DNA from: Chitinivibrionia bacterium
Lineage (GTDB): Bacteria; Krumholzibacteriota; Krumholzibacteriia; WVZY01
Length of the DNA stretch: 7,396 nt
Assembly: GCA_016208665.1 (NCBI GenBank)
Contig: JACQXT010000081.1
Location: 1 to 7,396 of the forward strand
Reading direction: 5' to 3'
Shown here in pieces: positions 1-5,297 of the stretch (position 1 is the stretch's first letter; the number at the start of each line of letters is the position of its first letter). Both the position numbers and the translations under genes were made by a program. A model generated the notes under the pieces. That model made no database searches. It saw only the letters and a list, made by a program, of their open reading frames with translations, and was not told where the DNA came from.

Positions 1-2
1 AC

Positions 3-413
3 GAGCGCGGCTTCCTGATGGAGATGCTGCGCGACGACGACGAGTTCTTCCAGCGCTTCGGGCAGGTGTACCTGTCGGTGGTGTACCCGGGCGTGGTGAA
101 GGGCTGGCACTACCACAAGAAGCAGACCGACCATTTCACGGCGGTTTCGGGGATGATGAAAGTCGTCCTGTACGATATCAGGGAAGGATCGAAGACCAAG
201 GGCGAGGTGAATGAATTTTTCATGGGCGAGCTCAATCCTATTCTCCTCGTCATTCCGCCGATGGTCTGCCACGGGATGAAGGCGATCGGCACGAAGACCG
301 GACTCATCGTCAACTGCCCGACCGAGCCGTACGACCGCGAGCATCCCGACGAGTTCAGGATCGATCCTCACGACAACGACATACCGTACGAATGGAGCCG
401 GAAGGACGGGTAG
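3..413 (+). CDS. rfbC: dTDP-4-dehydrorhamnose 3,5-epimerase-like cupin protein (5' partial)
   Basis: This is the C-terminal part of an RmlC-family cupin; the frame is open from base 3 and the true start lies upstream. RmlC enzymes epimerise C3 and C5 of dTDP-4-keto-6-deoxyglucose in the cytoplasm. The visible start, ERGFLMEMLR, matches the usual early RmlC segment, so only a few dozen residues are missing. GWHYHKKQTDHF (visible residues 34-45) corresponds to the GLHYQ segment carrying the catalytic His. IPPMVCHGMKAIG matches the later IPPGFAHGF strand. The segment that normally reads CTxYY, with the catalytic Tyr, reads CPTEPYD here, so the Tyr is shifted or absent. The protein may therefore be a 3-epimerase or a related sugar cupin rather than a true 3,5-epimerase. 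The rfbB gene downstream supports a role in dTDP-6-deoxyhexose synthesis. The family call is firm; the exact reaction is not. Confidence 0.82.
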   Translation, partial: ERGFLMEMLRDDDEFFQRFGQVYLSVVYPGVVKGWHYHKKQTDHFTAVSGMMKVVLYDIREGSKTKGEVNEFFMGELNPILLVIPPMVCHGMKAIGTKTGLIVNCPTEPYDREHPDEFRIDPHDNDIPYEWSRKDG

Positions 414-555
414 GAAAGGCCGGGAGCGCCGCGACCGCGGCCTGGAGCCGGTGCGGGGCCTCGAGCCGGAGCAGGCTTCGAGAAGGCGCGGGCGGAACGC
501 GCCGCGACCGCCAGCTCCATGGAGAAACGCGCCTCGGTTGCGACAGGAGGATCGT
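414..555 (+). repeat. Very G+C-rich spacer with short direct and inverted repeats
   Basis: This gap between the epimerase and rfbB has no convincing gene. Bases 421-540 are about 77% G+C by hand count, well above the flanking genes. A 16-base unit, GGCCTGGAGCCGGTGC at 439-454, recurs at 457-472 with two mismatches (18-base period). Its core GGAGCCGG also occurs at 394-401 inside the end of the epimerase gene. A second 13-base unit, GCGCCGCGACCGC, occurs at 426-438 and 499-511. GGCGCG (485-490) pairs with CGCGCC (498-503) around a 7-base loop. No U-tract follows, so it is not a classic terminator, and I see no promoter hexamers. An in-frame extension of rfbB is open back to 451 but is Arg/Pro-rich and unlike the family, so I treat it as non-coding. 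Confidence 0.55.
545..550 (+). promoter_or_regulatory. Ribosome binding site fixing the rfbB GTG start
   Basis: A perfect AGGAGG stands five bases before GTG at 556. It places translation start there rather than at earlier in-frame starts (from 451), whose product would carry an extra 35 residues unrelated to the family. Confidence 0.85.
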
Positions 556-1593
556 GTGGAATTCTTTCGATCGATACTCATAACGGGCGGAGCCGGATTC
601 ATCGGCTCCAACTTCGTCCGGTACATATTCGGCCGCCGGCCCGAGTGCCGCATCACCGTTCTCGACGCGCTCACCTATGCGGGGAATCTCGAAAACCTGG
701 CGGGCATCCTGGACGATCCGCGCGTGAAGTTCATCAAGGGATCGATCTGCGATGCGGAGGCGGTCCGCGCCGCATTCGAGGGATGCGACGCCGTCTTCAA
801 CTTCGCCGCCGAGACGCACGTGGACCGCTCGATACAGGAAGCGGGCTCCTTCATACAGACCGACGTGTACGGAACATACACCCTTCTCAGGGAAGCGCAG
901 GCGCGGGGTGTGGAGCGGTTCGTCCAGATCTCGACCGACGAAGTCTACGGCAGTTCGGCCGGAGAGAGTTTCGTCGTACGCTCGCCGCTCGAGCCGGGCA
1001 ACCCGTACTCCGCGAGCAAATGCGGGGGCGATCTCATGTGCCGCGCGTTCCATAACACCTACGGGACCCCCGTCGTCGTCACCCGCAGTTCCAATAATTT
1101 CGGCCCCTGGCAGCACGTGGAAAAGTTCATACCGCTCTTCGTCACCAATACGCTCGAGGGGAAAGACCTGCCGCTCTACGGGGACGGCATGCACCGGCGG
1201 GACTGGCTTTACGTCGAGGACCACTGCAGCGCCCTGGAACTCGTTGCGCTCGAGGGGCGCACGGGCGAGGTGTACAACATAGCGAGCGGAGAGAGCAGGC
1301 CGAACCTCGAGGTCGCCGGGATCATCCTCGATTCGCTCGGCGCTCCGAGGTCGCGCATCGTGTTCATCGAGGACCGCAAGGGCCACGACCGGGTGTACGC
1401 GATGGACGCTTCCAAGCTCGAGGCGCTGGGATGGAAGCCGCGGCACGATTTCGCGGAATCTCTCGAACGCACGGTCGCGTGGTACCGCGACAACAGGGGC
1501 TGGTGGGAACGGGTCAAGTCGGGCGCCTTCAGGGACTACTACGAGCGGCACTACCGGGAGAAGCTGAAGAAAGGCACGATTCATGGCTCGTAA
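556..1593 (+). CDS. rfbB: dTDP-glucose 4,6-dehydratase
   Basis: RfbB/RmlB converts dTDP-glucose to dTDP-4-keto-6-deoxyglucose with bound NAD+, the committed step to rhamnose and other deoxysugars, in the cytoplasm. The 345-residue product has the usual length of this extended short-chain dehydrogenase. The Rossmann motif GGAGFIGS is at residues 11-18, and LTYAGNLENL at 39-48 is typical of RmlB. FAAETHVDRS is at 83-92. The dehydratase triad TDE lies in STDEVYG (127-129), and the YxxxK pair is Tyr151/Lys155 in YSASKCGGD. A GDGxxxRDWLYVEDHC segment also fits. The GTG start is chosen because a perfect Shine-Dalgarno lies five bases upstream and the protein then begins just before its first beta strand. 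The gene overlaps wecB by 11 bases. The family is certain; a dTDP rather than another nucleotide substrate is inferred from the RmlB-type motifs and the RmlC-like neighbour. Confidence 0.95.
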   Translation: MEFFRSILITGGAGFIGSNFVRYIFGRRPECRITVLDALTYAGNLENLAGILDDPRVKFIKGSICDAEAVRAAFEGCDAVFNFAAETHVDRSIQEAGSFIQTDVYGTYTLLREAQARGVERFVQISTDEVYGSSAGESFVVRSPLEPGNPYSASKCGGDLMCRAFHNTYGTPVVVTRSSNNFGPWQHVEKFIPLFVTNTLEGKDLPLYGDGMHRRDWLYVEDHCSALELVALEGRTGEVYNIASGESRPNLEVAGIILDSLGAPRSRIVFIEDRKGHDRVYAMDASKLEALGWKPRHDFAESLERTVAWYRDNRGWWERVKSGAFRDYYERHYREKLKKGTIHGS

Positions 1594-2674
1594 GATCATG
1601 GGCGTCGTCGGCGCGCGGCCGAACTTCATGAAAATGGCCCCCATCTGGCGCGTCCTGGCCGGGAAGGCCGCGTACTCGCGGGTGCTCGTGCATACCGGCC
1701 AGCACTACGACGACAACATGTCCAGGATCTTCTTCGACGATCTGAGGCTCCCCAAGCCGGATGTCTATCTGGGCGTCGGAAGCGGCTCCCACGGAGCCCA
1801 GACCGGCACGATCATGATCGAGTTCGAGAAGGCGCTCCTCAGCGAGCGGGCCGACCTCGTCATGGTGGTGGGCGACGTGAACTCGACCATGGCATGCAGC
1901 CTGGTCGCCGTCAAGATGGGGGTGCCGGTCGCGCACGTCGAGGCGGGCCTGCGGAGTTTCGACCGCACCATGCCCGAGGAAATCAACCGCATGGTGACCG
2001 ATATCGTGGCCGATCTTCTCTTTACGACCTGCGCGGAAGCAGGAGAGAACCTGATCCGGGAACATGTCGATGCGCGCAAGATCCATTTCGTCGGCAACGT
2101 CATGATCGACAGCCTGTACTACTACAGCCCCCTGGCCGATGCGTCGCCGGTCCTGGATACGCTGGCGCTCGAGAAGGGCGGCTACGGCCTCGTCACCCTG
2201 CACCGGCCGTCGAACGTCGACGAGTTCGGCACGTTCAAGAAGATTCTGGACGCGCTCCTCGTGCTGGGCGAACGGTGCCCGCTCGTCTTTCCCGTACACC
2301 CGAGAACGCGGAAGATGCTCGCGACCTGGGGAACCGTCCCGCCTCCGGACAGGATCCGCATGCTCGATCCGGTGGGCTATCTCGATTTTCTCAAGCTCAT
2401 GAAGCATGCCCGCATCGTGCTGACCGACTCGGGCGGCATCCAGGAGGAGACGACGGTGCTGGGCATCCCGTGTCTCACGATACGCGAGAACACGGAGCGG
2501 CCCATAACGATAACCGTCGGCACCAATGTGCTCACCGGCTCCGATACCGGCACGATCGTCGATGAAGGATTGAAAGCGCTCGCAGGCGGCGCCGGCCGCC
2601 GCGGGATTCCGGAGCTGTGGGACGGCAGGGCTTCCGAGAGAATCGCCGGCGTGATCGACGCGTATTTTTCATGA
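1583..2674 (+). CDS. wecB: UDP-N-acetylglucosamine 2-epimerase (non-hydrolysing)
   Basis: WecB interconverts UDP-GlcNAc and UDP-ManNAc in the cytoplasm, supplying ManNAc or ManNAcA for surface glycans. The 363-residue length is normal. GARPNFMKMAP (10-20) and HTGQHYD (37-43) are N-terminal hallmarks. Residues matching the E. coli catalytic set are present: Asp98 in GDVNST, Glu120 in HVEAGLRS, Glu132 in MPEEINR and His207 in TLHRPSN. HPRTRK (239-244), DSGGIQEE (282-289) and RENTERP complete the UDP-binding C-terminal domain. The ATG lies inside the end of rfbB (11-base overlap), with AAGG eight bases before it, and the stop overlaps the flippase ATG, so the three genes look translationally coupled. 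No wecC dehydrogenase is next to it, so the final sugar is unknown. Close paralogues act on UDP-diacetamido-uronic acids (WbpI type); the sequence alone does not exclude that. Confidence 0.93.
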   Translation: MARKIMGVVGARPNFMKMAPIWRVLAGKAAYSRVLVHTGQHYDDNMSRIFFDDLRLPKPDVYLGVGSGSHGAQTGTIMIEFEKALLSERADLVMVVGDVNSTMACSLVAVKMGVPVAHVEAGLRSFDRTMPEEINRMVTDIVADLLFTTCAEAGENLIREHVDARKIHFVGNVMIDSLYYYSPLADASPVLDTLALEKGGYGLVTLHRPSNVDEFGTFKKILDALLVLGERCPLVFPVHPRTRKMLATWGTVPPPDRIRMLDPVGYLDFLKLMKHARIVLTDSGGIQEETTVLGIPCLTIRENTERPITITVGTNVLTGSDTGTIVDEGLKALAGGAGRRGIPELWDGRASERIAGVIDAYFS

Positions 2675-3756
2675 AACAACACCATCAACCGTGGGCATAT
2701 GCGGAGAGCTCCCTCGAGAAGAGTTTCCTGTGGAGCCTCGCCATCACGATACTCCCCGTCGTCGCGAGTTTCATCGTTTCATGGTTTGTGGCCAGGTGGG
2801 CCGGGCCGGGCGTTCTCGGAACGGTATCGTGGGTCATGGCCTTCGCGACGGCCTGCCTCATCGTCGGCAAGTTCGGCGTCGAGCTGGCCGTTTCGCGCCT
2901 CGCGAGCGAATACGGCGTCAACCGCCCCGGCAGCCTGCGCAGTCTGCTCGGAGCCGGCCTCCGGCTGAGGTTGCTGTTCACGATCCCCGTCGCGCTGGCC
3001 GCCCTGGTCTTCGCCCGCCCCCTCGCGGCGCTCTTCGGCGGAGATGAACTCGTCAACCCCATCAGGCTCGGCTCGTTCGTCATCGCGTGCGCCAGCCTGT
3101 ATGAATTCCAGGAACATTTTCTCATCGGACTGAACCGGTTCTCGTCCGTCTACAACATCCGGTTCGCGTATCAATGCTCGCGCGTGATCTTCACCGTAGC
3201 GGTCGTTCTTCTCGGCTTCGGAGCCTCGGCCGTCATCTTCGCGAACTGCGCCTCCTGGTGTCTCGGCATCGCGCTGTACCTCGTGATGATGGCGCGCTTC
3301 CGGCCCACGCGCGGCGAATCGCCCGGCGACGATTCCATGATGAAGCGGCTGTTCTTCCTCAGCATCCCGCTCGCCGTCAGCGGAGCGTCGGTGGCGATCA
3401 ACACCCAAGTGGACAAGGTCATGCTCGGGTACTTCTGCACCATGGAAGAGGTCGGCCAGTTTACGGTCGCCCGGAACGTCGTCGAAGTCTCGCTCTTTCC
3501 CGTATTTGCGATCATCATGACCCTGCGCCCCGCGCTCGCCGCCCGTTTCTCGAAAGGCGAGCTCGCGGACTGCTCGAGCCTCATCATGCGGACCTTGTTC
3601 ATATCGCTCGTGTCCGGCGTGCTGTTCGCCTGCGTGTTCGCCGTATTCGGGGAAGCGCTCGTCGTGTTCGTCTTTTCGAAGGAATTTGCGTATGCCGGCG
3701 CGCTGATGCGCGGGGGGCCATCGTCGCGTCGATCGTTTCGTACGGGTTTTTGTTGA
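2671..3756 (+). CDS. wzx: Wzx-type polysaccharide flippase, frame-disrupted (N-terminal part)
   Basis: This is a MOP-superfamily lipid-linked oligosaccharide flippase, an inner-membrane protein. The ATG overlaps the wecB stop (ATGA), which suggests translational coupling; I see no good Shine-Dalgarno. Residues 1-345 give about nine hydrophobic helices in the expected order. The family-typical block after the sixth helix is clear: LSIPLAVSG, then NTQVDKVMLGYF, then EEVGQFTVARNVVE. FSKEFAYAGALMR marks the loop before helix 10. At the GGGGGG run (3712-3717) the frame changes and the protein ends after a meaningless tail (PSSRRSFRTGFC) at 3756. The expected C-terminal helices resume in another frame to 4013. 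Joined with a -1 shift, the two parts give about 447 residues, but helices 10-11 still appear to be missing. As it stands the product is a 361-residue truncated, probably non-functional flippase, unless this is an assembly error. Confidence 0.82.
   Translation: MKQHHQPWAYAESSLEKSFLWSLAITILPVVASFIVSWFVARWAGPGVLGTVSWVMAFATACLIVGKFGVELAVSRLASEYGVNRPGSLRSLLGAGLRLRLLFTIPVALAALVFARPLAALFGGDELVNPIRLGSFVIACASLYEFQEHFLIGLNRFSSVYNIRFAYQCSRVIFTVAVVLLGFGASAVIFANCASWCLGIALYLVMMARFRPTRGESPGDDSMMKRLFFLSIPLAVSGASVAINTQVDKVMLGYFCTMEEVGQFTVARNVVEVSLFPVFAIIMTLRPALAARFSKGELADCSSLIMRTLFISLVSGVLFACVFAVFGEALVVFVFSKEFAYAGALMRGGPSSRRSFRTGFC
3712..3717 (+). other. Six-G run at the flippase frame break
   Basis: The upstream frame reads CGC GGG GGG CCA. 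The flippase tail needs GCC ATC GTC starting at 3717, one base back. One extra G (seven in total), loss of two G, or a -1 ribosomal slip on this run would join the frames. C GGG GGG is not a full X XXY YYZ slippery heptamer, so programmed slippage is possible but weakly supported. The run may instead be the scar of a larger deletion. Confidence 0.6.
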
Positions 3757-4013
3757 TTTTTGGTTTGTATTTTGTCGGCAGAACATATAGAATACAAGTA
3801 TCGGGCAGTCAGGTGTTTTTGGCATCACGAGTCATAGCAGCGGGTGTTATTACCTTTGTACTGTGCAAGAAAATATTCCCCGTACCAACCCCTCAGGCAT
3901 CGGTTTTGCTCTCATCCTTGCTTCTGGCAGGTTTATATGCACTTATTCTGCTAATGTTGCGGACTGTTGCGTTTAAGGACCTTAGGAACATCAAAAAACC
4001 GTTCACCTTGTGA
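3717..4013 (+). pseudogene. wzx: Detached C-terminal segment of the flippase
   Basis: In this frame the sequence reads as the last part of a MOP flippase. GAIVASIVSYGFLLIFGLYF matches the twelfth-helix motif, usually of the form GAAIATxISY. Two further hydrophobic helices follow (around RVIAAGVITFVLC and SVLLSSLLLAGLYALILL). The end, AFKDLRNIKK, fits the usual short basic cytoplasmic tail. It has no start signal of its own, so it is not a separate gene. It joins the upstream part at the six-G run, yet in intact relatives about 60 residues (helices 10 and 11) normally lie between FSKEFAYAGALM and this motif. Most of the segment is also AT-rich compared with the upstream part. I infer an internal deletion or recombination junction rather than only a one-base error; a misassembly would look the same. 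Confidence 0.65.
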
Positions 4014-4032
4014 GGCAGGGCCGCATTCTGGC

Positions 4033-4060
4033 TTGACAAGTTTGGGCCAGGGTAGATAAT
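4033..4060 (+). promoter_or_regulatory. Candidate sigma70-type promoter for wecA
   Basis: TTGACA (4033-4038) is a perfect -35 hexamer, followed after 16 bases by GATAAT (4055-4060), which matches TATAAT at five of six positions. Transcription would start near 4067, leaving a short leader with the Shine-Dalgarno at 4073. The -35 box sits in the small palindrome CTTGACAAG (4032-4040), itself flanked by CTGGC (4028-4032) and GCCAG (4046-4050). This dyad could be an operator or chance. The site would let wecA be transcribed independently of the broken upstream gene. Confidence 0.55.
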
Positions 4061-4072
4061 TGCTCAAAATGC

Positions 4073-4078
4073 AAGGAG
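4073..4078 (+). promoter_or_regulatory. Ribosome binding site fixing the wecA TTG start
   Basis: AAGGAG lies eight bases before TTG at 4087. The in-frame ATG at 4069 overlaps this site and the TTG at 4060 lies in the -10 box, so neither is a likely start. Confidence 0.65.
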
Positions 4079-4086
4079 AGAGTAAC

Positions 4087-5169
4087 TTGGCTTGGTTGGA
4101 ATTCCTTTTCCTATTTATAATTTCCTTCGTTATCGTATTCATTACGGTTCCTCAGGTGAGGAAATACGCCCACCAGTGGAAGCTGGGGAATAAGCCGAAC
4201 GGCCGGAGGGTACATGCGAGCGCCATCCCCCATCTGGGCGGGATCGGCATAACCTGCGGCATCCTGGCATCGCTCGCCGCCTATGAGTTCCTGGTCGAGG
4301 ATTCCGTCTTTCTCTTCGCCCGGGTCGTTCCCGGCATCAGCCTCATCATCATCCTGGGCCTCCTGGACGACATCCTGAGCCTGAAGGCCCTGCAAAAGCT
4401 CACGGTCCAGATCCTCGCAGCGTTCGTGCTGGTGTTCTCAGGATTCAAACTCGTTGCAGGCGTTCCGGCGATCGACGGCGTCGCCGTGTACGCGACGTTG
4501 GCCAGCACGATCTTCATGGTCGGCGTCTCCAATTCCATGAACCTCATCGACGGGCACGACGGACTGGCGGCCGGCTTGTGCTTCATCTCTTCGGCGGCGT
4601 TTGCGGTCGTCGCCGCGCTGGCCGAGGCTCCCGATGCGCTGCTCCTGTCCCTCGCGACGGGCGGCGCCTGCCTCGCGTTCCTTATATATAATTTCCCGCC
4701 CGCGAAGATTTTCATGGGCGATACGGGGAGCATGCTCCTGGGCATCTGTCTCGCCCTGATATCCTGCTCCTTGACGGCGGCCAAGCCGTCGCTCTATACG
4801 TTTTTCGCCGTGTTCTTCATACTCGGGATCCCGATGCTCGATACCATGCTGGCCATCGCGCGTCGGCTCATCCTTCGCGTGCCCCTCTTCGGCGCGGATT
4901 GCATGCACATACACCATACGCTCGTATCGTTCGGGGTCTCGGAGCGGCAGACGCTCGTCCTGCTCTACGGCATGCAGGCGGTGTTCAGCTTCGTGGGGAT
5001 TTTCGCCGTCCAGGGCCACCTGTTCTCGGTGATTCTGGGCACGGCCATATTGCTCGTCCTGTTTGTCGTCTTCCTCAGGTGGATGACGGTTTCGACCCGG
5101 ACGGAAAAGGAAGCTCCCGCGAAACTCGCTCACGACGCCTTCCCGTCGCTCGATGAGATCGCCAAGTGA
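4087..5169 (+). CDS. wecA: Undecaprenyl-phosphate GlcNAc-1-phosphate transferase (WecA/TagO family)
   Basis: WecA-family enzymes transfer HexNAc-1-phosphate from UDP-sugar to undecaprenyl phosphate at the cytoplasmic face of the inner membrane, starting O-antigen, ECA or teichoic-acid units. With the TTG start the protein is 360 residues, close to WecA and TagO, and begins directly in helix 1. Family motifs appear in order: RRVHASAIPHLGG (40-52), GLLDDILSL (91-99, the Mg-binding DD), NLIDGHDGLAAG (152-163), IFMGDTGSM (208-216) and the HIHH loop (274-277) after PLFGAD. In that loop the residue after Asp271 is Cys, where Arg or Lys is usual. About ten further hydrophobic helices and a short charged tail (from about residue 334) follow. 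The initiating role fits the WecB and flippase genes upstream. The substrate (UDP-GlcNAc or a 6-deoxy-HexNAc) is inferred, not shown. The first ~25 codons are AT-rich, unlike the rest of the gene. Confidence 0.9.
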   Translation: MAWLEFLFLFIISFVIVFITVPQVRKYAHQWKLGNKPNGRRVHASAIPHLGGIGITCGILASLAAYEFLVEDSVFLFARVVPGISLIIILGLLDDILSLKALQKLTVQILAAFVLVFSGFKLVAGVPAIDGVAVYATLASTIFMVGVSNSMNLIDGHDGLAAGLCFISSAAFAVVAALAEAPDALLLSLATGGACLAFLIYNFPPAKIFMGDTGSMLLGICLALISCSLTAAKPSLYTFFAVFFILGIPMLDTMLAIARRLILRVPLFGADCMHIHHTLVSFGVSERQTLVLLYGMQAVFSFVGIFAVQGHLFSVILGTAILLVLFVVFLRWMTVSTRTEKEAPAKLAHDAFPSLDEIAK

Positions 5170-5199
5170 TTTCCCCCTCTCTCCGTTCATTGATACCCG

Positions 5200-5229
5200 T
5201 TGACGGTCGGCGCGCTCGTGTGGTAGAGT
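5200..5229 (+). promoter_or_regulatory. Candidate promoter for the hemC-like gene and serS
   Basis: TTGACG (5200-5205) matches the -35 consensus at five of six positions. After 18 bases comes TAGAGT (5224-5229), four of six, preceded by TGG, which makes an extended -10. Transcription would start near 5236, giving a leader of about 60 bases. The 128-base gap after wecA and the change of function support a new transcription unit here. No terminator hairpin is evident after wecA. Confidence 0.45.
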
Positions 5230-5237
5230 AATCGCGT

Positions 5238-5250
5238 CGGCACTGTGCCG
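5238..5250. promoter_or_regulatory. 13-base dyad in the hemC-like leader
   Basis: CGGCAC-T-GTGCCG is a perfect inverted repeat just downstream of the predicted transcription start. It could be an operator, or form a five-pair RNA hairpin with a three-base loop. Such a short dyad can arise by chance in G+C-rich DNA. Confidence 0.3.
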
Positions 5251-5297
5251 CATGAATCACTGTACGGCCTGCATCGAATCGTCGGCGGAGATATGCG

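Larger units (their letters stand above)
3741..4140. other. Low-G+C patch across flippase tail and wecA start
   Basis: By hand count these 400 bases hold about 172 G or C (43%), while the 60 bases at 3661-3720 are about 62% and most flanking coding sequence is similar or higher. The left edge falls about 30 bases after the flippase frame break. The right edge lies inside the first helix-coding part of wecA. The patch contains the flippase C-terminus, the intergenic promoter and the wecA start. It could be a recombined segment from a lower-G+C donor or an assembly join. Hydrophobic codons (Phe, Ile, Leu) explain part of the bias, but the other membrane regions here remain G+C-rich. Confidence 0.6.

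Noticed and set aside
485..503. GGCGCG/CGCGCC hairpin as a rho-independent terminator
   Set aside because: No U-tract follows and it lies inside an apparent operon.
451..555. N-terminal extension of rfbB from an earlier start at 451
   Set aside because: The extra 35 residues are Arg/Pro-rich, unlike any RmlB N-terminus, and a perfect AGGAGG points to GTG at 556.
355..1644. 429-residue antisense open frame across rfbB
   Set aside because: It is a mirror of the strongly supported rfbB and wecB coding sequences in high-G+C DNA; its product is Arg/Val/Glu-rich with no family motif.
2779..3828. 349-residue antisense open frame across the flippase
   Set aside because: The product is low-complexity (Glu/Arg/Asp/Gly-rich) and lies opposite a membrane protein whose helices are clear.
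3174..4013. 279-residue frame treated as an independent gene
   Set aside because: The part before 3717 is an out-of-frame shadow of the flippase (Arg-rich); only the part after 3717 has flippase character.
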